The notes beneath the pieces were generated by a model. It had not been told where the DNA came from. It searched no databases and saw only the letters and a program-made list of their open reading frames with translations. From Rhodospirillales bacterium (GTDB lineage: Bacteria; Pseudomonadota; Alphaproteobacteria; Rhodospirillales; WMHbin7), in NCBI GenBank assembly GCA_016215555.1, contig JACRJC010000001.1:1-32352 (forward strand): a stretch of 32,352 nucleotides of DNA, given 5' to 3'. Below, piece by piece: positions 1 through 7,405 of this stretch (positions within the stretch are counted from its first letter, which is position 1; every line of letters begins with the position of its first letter). The position numbers were made by a program, and so were the translations under genes.

Positions 1-3
1 TAA

Positions 4-54
4 GCGCCTCACCCTGAGGAAGCCGCGAAGCGGCTGTCTCGAAGGGCGAGGCGC
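4..54. repeat. REP-like palindrome, orientation B
   Basis: Imperfect palindrome with outer arms GCGCCTC and GAGGCGC and an inner stem AGCCGC/GCGGCT around GAA. It carries the family signature GTCTCGAAGG at its 3' side. It is the first of eight or more related copies in the window and is paired with an oppositely oriented copy at 73-109. Confidence 0.8.
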
Positions 55-72
55 TGCATTTTCCTTGTTTTT

Positions 73-109
73 CCTCATCCTTCGAGACGCTTCGCTCCTC
101 AGGATGAGG
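73..109. repeat. REP-like palindrome, orientation A
   Basis: Outer arms CCTCATCC and GGATGAGG enclose CTTCGAGACG and a short GC-rich centre. The CCTTCGAGAC signature is on the 5' side, opposite to the copy at 4-54, so the two form an inverted pair ahead of greB. Confidence 0.85.
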
Positions 110-193
110 AAAAAGGGAAAGGTCTGAATTTAAACCGGACAGCAGTGGGTCAAGCCCGGGGGTGACGGTTCCTTTTTTCCCGCGAGTTAAGTT

Positions 194-739
194 ATGAGCA
201 AGGCGTTTACAAAAGAATCTGATGCAGAAGAAGACCTACCGGAAGTTCAGCCATTGCCGGGCGGGTTCAAGAATTACATGACGCCCACCGGCCATGCGGC
301 GCTGGAGGCCGAGCTGCGCCATTTGAATACCGTCGAGCGGCCCAAGGTGGTCGAGGTGGTTTCCTGGGCGGCCGGCAATGGCGATCGTTCGGAGAACGGC
401 GATTACATCTATGGCAAGAAGCGCCTGCGCGAAATCGACAAGCGCATCCGTTTTTTGTTGAAGCGTCTGGAAAGCGCCGTGGTGGTCGATCAAAGCCAGC
501 AGAAGAAGCGCGATCAGGTCTTCTTCGGGGCCACCGTCACTTTCGTCAACGACAGGGACGAGGAACGCCGGGTGCGCATCGTCGGCGTCGATGAAGCGTC
601 GCTGGAAAAGGGCGCCGTCAGTTGGATTTCGCCCATCGCCCGGGCGTTGCACAAGGCCTGCGAAGGCGACGTGGTGCTGCTGCGCACGCCGACGGGGATG
701 GAAGAAATCGAGGTTATCAAGATCGAGTATCTCGAATAA
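194..739 (+). CDS. greB: Transcription elongation factor GreB
   Basis: Cytoplasmic RNA polymerase cofactor of the GreA/GreB family. It inserts a coiled coil into the secondary channel and stimulates cleavage of backtracked RNA. The 181-residue product has the family layout: an N-terminal coiled coil from about residue 30 to 105, containing the acidic tip stretch NGDRSENGDY and the following YGKKRLREID, then a C-terminal FKBP-like domain from about 110 to 180. The YGKKRLREID stretch fits GreB better than GreA. There is an extra tail of about 25 acidic and polar residues before the NYMTP start seen in typical GreB, so the protein is slightly long at the N terminus. The ATG has only a weak ribosome site. 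The gene stands alone, with repeats upstream and an unrelated secreted-protein gene 69 bases downstream. Confidence 0.9.
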   Translation: MSKAFTKESDAEEDLPEVQPLPGGFKNYMTPTGHAALEAELRHLNTVERPKVVEVVSWAAGNGDRSENGDYIYGKKRLREIDKRIRFLLKRLESAVVVDQSQQKKRDQVFFGATVTFVNDRDEERRVRIVGVDEASLEKGAVSWISPIARALHKACEGDVVLLRTPTGMEEIEVIKIEYLE

Positions 740-808
740 TCCGCCTTGAAACAGCCGCAATTGAAACCCATCCTGCCTTCATCCGCAAAGTTTCCGATGG
801 GGAATGCC

Positions 809-2239
809 ATGCGCCTTATGCTTTCCGCCGCCTCCACCTTGTTGATTCTGTCGGCAACGGCCCAGGCCGGCGAGATCAGCATCCCGCCCGAGGCGCGCAG
901 CAAACTCTCGGTGTCGGTCTATGCTTCCGGCAATGCCCTGGTGCGCGAACGCCGCCAGGCGCAACTGCCGGCCGGGGCCAGCAAGGTCGTCTTCCAGGAG
1001 GTCAGTCCGCTTCTCAATCCCACGACGGCCTGGCTGTCGGGCGAGGGCGTCGGTATCGACTCGATCGATTTTCTGTTCGACACCCTGACTCCGCAAACGC
1101 TGCTCAATCGTTCGCTGGGCAAGAATGTGGGCGTCGTGCGCACCAACCCGGCCACCGGCGCCGTCACCACCGAACAGGCGACGGTGCTGTCGGTCAAGGG
1201 CGGTCCGGTCTTGAAAATCGGCGACCGCATCGAAGCGGGGATGCCTGAAAAACTGGTCTTCAGTCAGTTGCCGGAAGGCTTGCGCCCCGAACCCGCCATC
1301 ATGGCCCATGTGAAAGCGCCGCAGGCCGGAAAATACGATCTCGATTTTTCCTATCAGACCGGCGGCCTGGGTTGGAAGGCGGTCTATACCGGCATCCTTG
1401 CCGAGAAGATGGACCGGCTTGACCTGAGCGGCCAGGCGATCTTGACCAACACCTCGGGCGTGCGTTTCGCCGAGGCCAGGCTTAGCCTGCTGTCGGGCGA
1501 GCCGCGCCGCATCGCCGAGCGCCCGGCCCCGCAATATGAAGACATGCAGGCCCTCGAATCCGCGCCCGCCCCGCGCCTAATGATGGCCAAGGCGGCGCCG
1601 CCCCAGGCCGCCGAGGAAGATTTCGGCACGCTGCGCGCCTTTCAGCTTCCCTATGCTGTGACGCTGGATGTCAATCAGACCAAACAGGTTCATCTGCTGA
1701 AGGACGAGGGACTGAAAACCAGCCGCGACTATGTGCTGGAATATGGTTTCAATCCCGCCTCGGTTCGTTTCCAAGGAGCGCAGGCTTATGAAATGCGTCC
1801 CGAAATCACGCTCGGTTTCGACGTGCCGAAAGAGCGCAACGCCTTGCCGGCGGGCGTGGTGCGGATTTACCAGAAGGACAAAAGCGGCGAGCTTCAGTTG
1901 CTGGGCGAGGACCGGCTGAAGGCGGCGGTCAAGGGCGAGGCGGTCAAGCTGTCGCTGGGCCGGGCCTATGACGTTTCCGCCAAATGGCGCCAGACCGAGT
2001 ACGGCATGCAGAGCAAGCCGAATGTCTTCGAGGGCGATGTCGCCTGGGAGATCGAGATGCAGAACGCCAAGGCCGAGGAGGTGGCGGTCCGGATCGTTCA
2101 GCCGATGACCAATCAATGGTCGATTATCGACTCAAGCCATCCCCATCAGAAAAGCTCGGCCCATCAGGCCGAATGGCTGGTCAAGATTCCCGCCGAGGGC
2201 AAGGCGATCCTGAAGGTCAAAGCGCATCTGAAGAATTAG
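809..2239 (+). CDS. Secreted DUF4139 domain protein
   Basis: Protein of about 476 residues with a Sec signal peptide (MRLMLSAASTLLILSATAQA, cleavage likely before GE), hence probably periplasmic. The body reads as the DUF4139 family, related to the loosely named mucoidy inhibitor A group: an N-terminal beta-rich part starting around VSVYASGNALVRERR, the motif GLGWKAVYTGIL near residue 190, and a C-terminal beta-sandwich ending in the lysine-rich strand AEGKAILKVKAHLKN. No enzyme active site is recognisable and the molecular role of the family is unknown. The start at 809 is chosen because it begins the signal peptide and has a GGGGA ribosome site 5 bases upstream. A TTG further upstream (746) would bury the signal peptide. 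The gene runs toward soeC, with a cluster of repeats between them. Confidence 0.8.
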   Translation: MRLMLSAASTLLILSATAQAGEISIPPEARSKLSVSVYASGNALVRERRQAQLPAGASKVVFQEVSPLLNPTTAWLSGEGVGIDSIDFLFDTLTPQTLLNRSLGKNVGVVRTNPATGAVTTEQATVLSVKGGPVLKIGDRIEAGMPEKLVFSQLPEGLRPEPAIMAHVKAPQAGKYDLDFSYQTGGLGWKAVYTGILAEKMDRLDLSGQAILTNTSGVRFAEARLSLLSGEPRRIAERPAPQYEDMQALESAPAPRLMMAKAAPPQAAEEDFGTLRAFQLPYAVTLDVNQTKQVHLLKDEGLKTSRDYVLEYGFNPASVRFQGAQAYEMRPEITLGFDVPKERNALPAGVVRIYQKDKSGELQLLGEDRLKAAVKGEAVKLSLGRAYDVSAKWRQTEYGMQSKPNVFEGDVAWEIEMQNAKAEEVAVRIVQPMTNQWSIIDSSHPHQKSSAHQAEWLVKIPAEGKAILKVKAHLKN

Positions 2240-2250
2240 GCGACTTGTTT

Positions 2251-2293
2251 CTCATCCTTCGAGACAGCCGCTACGCGGCTTCCTCAGGATGAG
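2251..2293. repeat. REP-like palindrome, orientation A
   Basis: Outer arms CTCATCC/GGATGAG, CTTCGAGAC on the 5' side and inner stem AGCCGC-TAC-GCGGCT. It starts 12 bases after the stop of the DUF4139 gene, so it could also help end transcription from that side. Confidence 0.85.
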
Positions 2294-2302
2294 GTAACTA
2301 TA

Positions 2303-2320
2303 TCCTCCTCAGCATGAGGA
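2303..2320. repeat. Partial REP-like remnant
   Basis: The stretch around CTCCTCAGCATGAGGA matches only the 3' half of the orientation A element, with one change (GCATGAGG for GGATGAGG). It looks like a decayed half copy between two complete ones. Confidence 0.5.
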
Positions 2321-2345
2321 CAATTCTTTGAAATATGACCACGAA

Positions 2346-2388
2346 CCTCATCCTGAGGAGTCGGCAAAGCCGCCGTCTCGAAGGATGG
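2346..2388. repeat. REP-like palindrome, orientation B
   Basis: CCTCATCCTGAGGAG on the left and GTCTCGAAGGATGG on the right enclose the inner stem CGGC-AAA-GCCG. It is inverted relative to the copy at 2251-2293. The pair fills the gap between the convergent DUF4139 and soeC genes. Confidence 0.85.
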
Positions 2389-2419
2389 CGTTACGAGCCA
2401 TTCCTTTTACAACATCGCA

Positions 2420-3400
2420 TCAAGATTTTCTTTGATAGTAGACGTTCTGCACATGCTGGCCCTGGGCGAAGAACAGCCAGCGCTCGGTCAGCAGGCCGAT
2501 ATATTGGATCGGCAGGGCGGCGATCAGGGCCGGCAGATAGCGGTCGGCCCAACCGGCCAACAGCAGGGCCGAAGGGGCCGCGAAGCCGAAGACCAGCATC
2601 AGTCCGATCAGCCAGGGTTTTACCTCGGGGCCGATGCGGGTAAAGAATTCCGTGGTGTTGAACGAGCGCCCGTTGAAGCCCTGGCTTAACTGGCGGATGC
2701 TGCCGTGATGGACGCCGATGGCGCTTTTCAGCGTGAAGGGGGGCGGCAGATGCTTGTTGCGCCACAGGGTGACGCCCTTGGCGGCGAAGGCCAGCAGCGT
2801 GAACAAGGCCGCCCAGCCGGCCAGAAAATCGCGCAGCAGGGCGTTTTCGACGGCGGCCACGATGGCGCAGGCGGCAAAGCCCGACGACAGGCCGATCAGC
2901 GTGTAATTGATGACCGTCCAGGGCGTGGCCCATTCCTTGATGAAGCGCACGCAGGCATAGATCATGCCGGTGGCGATGAACAGGAAGGCGCAGCTTGCCG
3001 CCAGCAGGAAACCGATGGCCATGGTCAGATCCAGGCTTTTCTGATTGCCGAAGGTCATCAGCACGGGGGCGAAACCGAACCAATGCGCGACCCCATACAG
3101 GAAGGCCAGGCCCATGCAGGCGGGCAACAGCAGCACTTCCCGAGACAGCCACGAAGTGCGCCAACGCATGATCGAACGCATGCCGCGCTCGGGATGCGTG
3201 AGGTGGAAGAAGGACGCCACCAGGCCAAGCCCCAGCAAGGCCAGTCCGACGGCGGCTCCGGTGGCGAAGAACAGGCCGCTGTCCTGCTCGCTGCCGCTGC
3301 CGATGACGAAATAGAACTGTCCGGCCACCAGGGCGATGAGCAGGCCCTGGCCCATGCCGATCAGCGTGGTCAGGAAGAGGACGGAAAAGGCGGGTTTCAT
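2420..3400 (-). CDS. soeC: Membrane anchor subunit of sulfite dehydrogenase (DmsC-like)
   Basis: Integral membrane subunit of about 326 residues in the DmsC family, expected to anchor the molybdoenzyme and pass electrons between its ferredoxin subunit and the quinone pool. Eight or so hydrophobic segments are visible, the first being FSVLFLTTLIGMGQGLLIAL right after the start. The stretch ASFFHLTHPERGMRSIMRWRTSWLSREV resembles the conserved loop of DmsC anchors. The ATG at 3400 has GGGAGG 8 bases upstream, whereas the longer frame from 3421 would overlap soeB. The start lies 14 bases after the soeB stop, so this is the last gene of a tight A-B-C operon. The SoeC name depends on the whole cluster. 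DMSO, polysulfide or tetrathionate enzymes have similar anchors. Confidence 0.7.
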   Translation of the reverse strand: MKPAFSVLFLTTLIGMGQGLLIALVAGQFYFVIGSGSEQDSGLFFATGAAVGLALLGLGLVASFFHLTHPERGMRSIMRWRTSWLSREVLLLPACMGLAFLYGVAHWFGFAPVLMTFGNQKSLDLTMAIGFLLAASCAFLFIATGMIYACVRFIKEWATPWTVINYTLIGLSSGFAACAIVAAVENALLRDFLAGWAALFTLLAFAAKGVTLWRNKHLPPPFTLKSAIGVHHGSIRQLSQGFNGRSFNTTEFFTRIGPEVKPWLIGLMLVFGFAAPSALLLAGWADRYLPALIAALPIQYIGLLTERWLFFAQGQHVQNVYYQRKS

Positions 3401-3414
3401 TGTCGCGGCCTCCC

Positions 3415-4152
3415 TTACCAACTGGTGATGTCGTCGAGGAAGGGATCCGACAATTGCGGACGCGGCAATTCGCCTTCCTTCAGCAGCGGATTGTCGGCCC
3501 GCACCAGCTCGTCGTTATGGATGACCAGCATGGTCTTGCGCCGGGGCAGATAATGGTTGGCCGGGCGCGTGCCCATTTCCGGCATGATCTGGAAGCCGGC
3601 ATTGTCGCGGATGGCCTGCGAGGCCTCGCTGGCCGGGTCGGAAATGTCGCCGAACATGCGCGCCCCTGCCGGGCAGGCCAGCACGCAGGCGGGCTTACGC
3701 CGATCCTCGGGCAGGGTTTCGTCATAGATGCGGTCGGCGCACAGGGTGCATTTCTTCATCACGCCCTGCTTGGTGTCGAATTCGCGGACGCCGTAGGGGC
3801 AGTTCCACGAGCAATATTTGCAGCCGATGCATTTGTCGTAATCGACCAGCACGATGCCGTCCTCTTCGCGCTTGAAGCTGGCCCCGGTCGGGCAGACCGG
3901 CACGCAGGGCGGCTCCTCGCAATGCAGGCAGGATTTCGGGAAATGGATGGTTTCGGTGAGCGGGAATTCGCCGGCCTCGAAGGTCTGGACGCGGTTGAAG
4001 AAGACGCCCAACGGATCGGCGCCGTAGGGATCGGTGTCCGACAAGGGTCCGGCCCAGCCCGACGTGTTCCATTCCTTGCAACTGGTCACGCAGGCATGGC
4101 AGCCGACGCAGATGTTGAGATCGATGACGAGGGCGAGTTGCTTGCGGCTCAT
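3415..4152 (-). CDS. soeB: Four-cluster ferredoxin subunit of sulfite dehydrogenase
   Basis: Electron-transfer subunit of 245 residues in the DmsB/NrfC/PsrB family. Four cysteine groups are visible, as expected for four [4Fe-4S] clusters: C15-x2-C18-x2-C21-x3-C25, then CLHCEEPPCVPVCPTG, CIGCKYCSWNCPYG, and a split group CTLC...CVLACPAG. No export signal is present, so the subunit should lie on the cytoplasmic side together with the catalytic subunit. Its start is one base after the soeA stop, which implies translational coupling, and soeC follows 14 bases later. The family assignment is firm. The sulfite specificity is inferred from the operon and from the absence of a Tat signal on the catalytic partner. 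Confidence 0.75.
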   Translation of the reverse strand: MSRKQLALVIDLNICVGCHACVTSCKEWNTSGWAGPLSDTDPYGADPLGVFFNRVQTFEAGEFPLTETIHFPKSCLHCEEPPCVPVCPTGASFKREEDGIVLVDYDKCIGCKYCSWNCPYGVREFDTKQGVMKKCTLCADRIYDETLPEDRRKPACVLACPAGARMFGDISDPASEASQAIRDNAGFQIMPEMGTRPANHYLPRRKTMLVIHNDELVRADNPLLKEGELPRPQLSDPFLDDITSW

Positions 4153-4153
4153 C

Positions 4154-7054
4154 TCAACCCCCGTTCTTTCCGGCGAAGAAGGCGCGTACCTTTTTCGCGA
4201 AGGGAATCATGCCGGGCAGCGGCTTGTGGGTTTCGAAGCGCGGCCAGGTTTCTTCCGGGTCGTGCGGATCGGCCTTGTAGACGCGCACGCGCACATCGTA
4301 CCAGGCGGCCTGGCCGGTGACGGGATCGGAATTCGAAATCGGCGCATCCTTGCCCTTGGCCGGGCAGGGGATTTCCTCGCTGATCAGGTGATTGAGCAAG
4401 AAGCCCTGCTTGGATTCGTTGGCCTCGGGCTTCAAGCCCCAATTGCCGGGGCCCTTGCCGATGGCGTTCCAGGTCCAGACCGTGCCGGGTTCCACCGATT
4501 CCGAGAAGCGGGCCCGGCAGCGCACCTTGCCCCACTGGCTTTCCACCCAAATCCAATCGCCGTCTTCGAAGGCGTTGGCATGGCCCACCGACGGATGCAA
4601 GAACAGGTAATTGTCGGTGTGAATCTGCCTAAGCCAGGCGTTCTGCGAATCCCACGAATGATACATCGCCATCGGACGCTGGGTGATGGCGCTTAAGGGA
4701 TATTGGATGGGATCGCTGTAGCGCCATTCCAAGGGCGCGTAATAGAAGGGCAGCGGGTCCATGAAGGTCTTGATGCGCTCGCGCATTTCGTCGGGCGGCT
4801 GACGGCCCTTGGTCTTGCCCTCGGCGGCGAGGCGGAATTTCTGCAGCACCTCGGAATAGACATGCAGCAAGATGGGTTCGTCATAGCGGATCAGGCGATG
4901 ATGGCGCGCCCATTGCAGATAACCCTTGTTCCAATTGCGCATGTATTGATAGCTGCGCGGCAGTTCGTGGCGATAGTGATTGTCGTTCCTGGCATACATG
5001 TCCCACTGGCGGGGATTGGGCTCGCCGGACATGAATTTCTCGCCGCCCTTGCCGCGCCAGCCGGCCAAAAAGCCGATGCCCGATCCGGCCTCGGTTTCGT
5101 AATTGACGATGAAGTCGGGATAGTCGCGGAACTTGCGTTCGCCCTTGGCGTTCACGAAGGCGGGCAGTTTCAGGCGCGAGCCGATCTCGATCAGCACTTC
5201 CTGGAAGGGCTTGCTGTCGCCCTTGGGCGGCAGCACCGGAATGCGCACCGAATCGACCGGCCCGTCGAATTCCGAGATCGGGCGGTCGAGCAAGCTCATC
5301 ACGTCGTGGCGTTCCAGGTAAGTGGTGTCGGGCAGGACCAGATCGGCGAAATCGACGGTTTCGGAATGGAAGGCGTCGCACACCACCAGGAAGGGAATCT
5401 TGTAAGTCCCGTCCTCGTTCTTGTCGGCCAGCATCTTTCTGATTTCGACGGTGTTCATCGACGAATTCCAGGCCATGTTGGCCATGAACAGCAACAGCGT
5501 GTCGATGGGATAGGGATCGCCCCGCCAAGCATTGGTGATGGCGTTGTGCATCAATCCGTGCACGGAAAGCGGATATTCCCAGGAAAAGCCCTTGTCGAGC
5601 CGGACCGGACCACCCTTTTCATCGACGAACAGATCGTCGGGCTCGGCCGGCCAGCCCAGGATCATGCCGGCCAGTTGCTCGTTCGGCTGCACCGCTTCGG
5701 GCCGTTTGGGCGGCTTGGCGCAAGGCGGAATCGGGCGCGGGAAGGGGGCCTTGTGACGGAAGCCGCCCGGGCGGTCGATGGTGCCCAGCACCGTCATCAG
5801 GATCGAAAGCGCCCTGATGGCGTGGAAGCCGTTGGAATGGGCGGCTAGGCCGCGCATAGCGTGGAAGGCCACCGGATTGCCGGTGACGGTGTCGTGTTCC
5901 TTGCCCCAGCAGTCGGTCCAGGCGATGGGCAATTCGATCTTGTGGTCGCGGGCGGTGACGCCCATCTCGTGGGCCAGACGGCGGATGGTTTCAGCCGGGA
6001 TGCCGGTGATGCCCTCGGCCCAATCCGGCGTATAGGTCTTCACGCGCTCTTTCAGCAACTGGAAGGCGGGCTTCACCTTGCGCCCGTCGGGAAGCTCGTA
6101 ATTGCCCATCAAGCGGCCTTCGGTGCCGGGCTTGCGCGAGGCGACCGGCTGGTCGGACTTGATGTCCCACCACAGCTTGTTCTGAGGGTCGAAGCAGCCG
6201 GGGTCGATGGGCTCGCCGGTGCGAACGAAGAGGCCGAAATCGTCCGACTCGTCGTCCTGGTTCACCAGTTCCGCCGAATTGGTGTACTGGATCAGGAAGT
6301 CGCGGTCGAACAGGCCCAGTTCGATGATTTCGTGGATCAAGGCCAGGAACAAGGCGCCGTCGGTGCCGGGGCGGATGGGCACCCATTCGTCGGCGATGGC
6401 GGCATAGCCGGTGCGGACCGGATTGACGGCGATCACGCGCCCGCCGCGCTTCTTGAATTTGCCCAGCGCGATCTTCAGCGGGTTGGAATGATGATCCTCG
6501 GCGGTGCCGATCATGATGAACAGCTTGGCGCGGTCGAGATCGGGGCCGCCGAATTCCCAGAACGAGCCGCCGATGGTGTAGATCATGCCGGCGGCCATGT
6601 TGACCGAGCAGAAACCGCCATGGGCGGCGTAATTGGGGGTGCCGAACTGTTTGGCGAACAGGCCGGTCAGGGCCTGCATCTGGTCGCGCCCGGTATAGAG
6701 GGCGAATTTCTTGGGATCGGTGGCGCGGATATGGCCAAGCCGGTCTTCCAGCATCTGGAAGGCTTCGCTCCACTCGATGGCTTCGAACTGGCCCTGGCCC
6801 CGCTCCGTGCCTTCCTTGCGCTTCAGGGGCTTGAGCAGGCGGGCGGGGGAATATTGCTTCATGATGCCCGAAGCGCCCTTGGCGCAAATCACGCCCTGAT
6901 TCAGGGGATGGTTCGGGTTGCCCTCGATATAGCGAACCTCTCCATCGCGCAAATGCACGCGAATGCCGCAGCGGCAGGCGCACATGTAACAGGTCGTGGT
7001 CTTGACTTCCGTGCGCCCCTGGTCGGAGTCGCAGGCGTCGCGTGGGTCTTTCAT
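4154..7054 (-). CDS. soeA: Molybdopterin catalytic subunit, SoeA-type sulfite dehydrogenase
   Basis: Large (966-residue) member of the DMSO-reductase family with bis-MGD molybdenum. The N terminus carries a [4Fe-4S] site C22-x2-C25-x3-C29-x27-C57 (TTTCYMCACRCGI), and GGFCSVN at 147-153 offers Cys149 as the likely Mo ligand, as in the polysulfide/thiosulfate reductase branch. The C-terminal MGD domain includes WVESQWGKVRCRARFSE. There is no twin-arginine signal, so the enzyme should stay in the cytoplasm. That is the hallmark of SoeABC, which oxidises sulfite to sulfate and delivers electrons to quinone, and it argues against exported Psr, Phs, Ttr or Dms enzymes. The ribosome site GGGGAGA precedes the ATG at 7054. 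Substrate specificity cannot be read directly from the sequence. No dsr or sox genes are in the window. Confidence 0.68.
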   Translation of the reverse strand: MKDPRDACDSDQGRTEVKTTTCYMCACRCGIRVHLRDGEVRYIEGNPNHPLNQGVICAKGASGIMKQYSPARLLKPLKRKEGTERGQGQFEAIEWSEAFQMLEDRLGHIRATDPKKFALYTGRDQMQALTGLFAKQFGTPNYAAHGGFCSVNMAAGMIYTIGGSFWEFGGPDLDRAKLFIMIGTAEDHHSNPLKIALGKFKKRGGRVIAVNPVRTGYAAIADEWVPIRPGTDGALFLALIHEIIELGLFDRDFLIQYTNSAELVNQDDESDDFGLFVRTGEPIDPGCFDPQNKLWWDIKSDQPVASRKPGTEGRLMGNYELPDGRKVKPAFQLLKERVKTYTPDWAEGITGIPAETIRRLAHEMGVTARDHKIELPIAWTDCWGKEHDTVTGNPVAFHAMRGLAAHSNGFHAIRALSILMTVLGTIDRPGGFRHKAPFPRPIPPCAKPPKRPEAVQPNEQLAGMILGWPAEPDDLFVDEKGGPVRLDKGFSWEYPLSVHGLMHNAITNAWRGDPYPIDTLLLFMANMAWNSSMNTVEIRKMLADKNEDGTYKIPFLVVCDAFHSETVDFADLVLPDTTYLERHDVMSLLDRPISEFDGPVDSVRIPVLPPKGDSKPFQEVLIEIGSRLKLPAFVNAKGERKFRDYPDFIVNYETEAGSGIGFLAGWRGKGGEKFMSGEPNPRQWDMYARNDNHYRHELPRSYQYMRNWNKGYLQWARHHRLIRYDEPILLHVYSEVLQKFRLAAEGKTKGRQPPDEMRERIKTFMDPLPFYYAPLEWRYSDPIQYPLSAITQRPMAMYHSWDSQNAWLRQIHTDNYLFLHPSVGHANAFEDGDWIWVESQWGKVRCRARFSESVEPGTVWTWNAIGKGPGNWGLKPEANESKQGFLLNHLISEEIPCPAKGKDAPISNSDPVTGQAAWYDVRVRVYKADPHDPEETWPRFETHKPLPGMIPFAKKVRAFFAGKNGG

Positions 7055-7083
7055 GTCGTCTCCCCGACGAATCGAAGCTTCTT

Positions 7084-7116
7084 GGGCTCTTTAGCCCTTT
7101 TTTGGCCCTGGGCCAA
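7084..7116. promoter_or_regulatory. Tandem hairpins in the soeA leader
   Basis: The first hairpin is GGGCT-CTTT-AGCCC followed by six T on the plus strand, which resembles a small terminator for plus-strand transcripts. It is followed at 7102-7116 by the perfect palindrome TTGGCCC-T-GGGCCAA. Both lie 30-62 bases upstream of the soeA start. They may be an operator, a leader RNA structure or an antisense terminator, and sequence alone does not decide. Confidence 0.4.
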
Positions 7117-7231
7117 CCGGGAACGAATTATTTAATAAGAAAGCACTAATAAAGGCAATATGAATATGTTTTCCCATCAAGAGACTGTTGAATTCTTTAG
7201 AACAGAATTTGCGCTAGATCAATTTAAAAAA

Positions 7232-7245
7232 TTGATACGCATCAA
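7232..7245. promoter_or_regulatory. FNR/Anr-type binding site
   Basis: TTGAT-ACGC-ATCAA is a perfect match to the FNR/Anr/FixK palindrome. Its centre (7238.5) lies about 43 bases before a start point predicted from the -10-like TATCTA at 7270-7275, close to the -41.5 spacing of class II activated promoters reading toward the peroxidase. It could also act on the divergent soeA. The left half-site is shared with a second inverted repeat, ATCAATTT/AAATTGAT (7218-7236). Confidence 0.75.
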
Positions 7246-7405
7246 TGCGTAATAGTCGAAATTCATATTTATCTAAGAAGCGTTCGAGGGACGGATTTTG
7301 ATATACGGCAATGGGGACGAATAACCCCGTGCCTGGAAATTGGCGGATCGAACGGCACCGTGCCGGCTCTTTCGGGCCGGGACTTCAGCGATGAGGAGGA
7401 GTGAA

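Larger units (their letters stand above)
7055..7405. other. Intergenic regulatory region soeA/ccp
   Basis: The region of 351 bases between the divergent soeA and cytochrome c peroxidase genes contains no credible gene. It holds two hairpins near soeA (7084-7116), an AT-rich core at about 7125-7275, a perfect FNR-type palindrome at 7232-7245, and a strong ribosome site GAGGAGGA at 7393-7400 for the peroxidase. The AT content of the core contrasts sharply with the flanking genes and is typical of promoter DNA. Confidence 0.8.

Noticed and set aside
746..808. TTG start giving a longer DUF4139 protein
   Set aside because: It would place 21 residues ahead of a clean signal peptide. The ATG at 809 has its own ribosome site.
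4703..5848. Plus-strand open frames opposite soeA (for example 381 codons at 4703 and 424 codons at 5861)
   Set aside because: Antisense shadows of soeA. The minus strand carries molybdopterin-enzyme motifs throughout.
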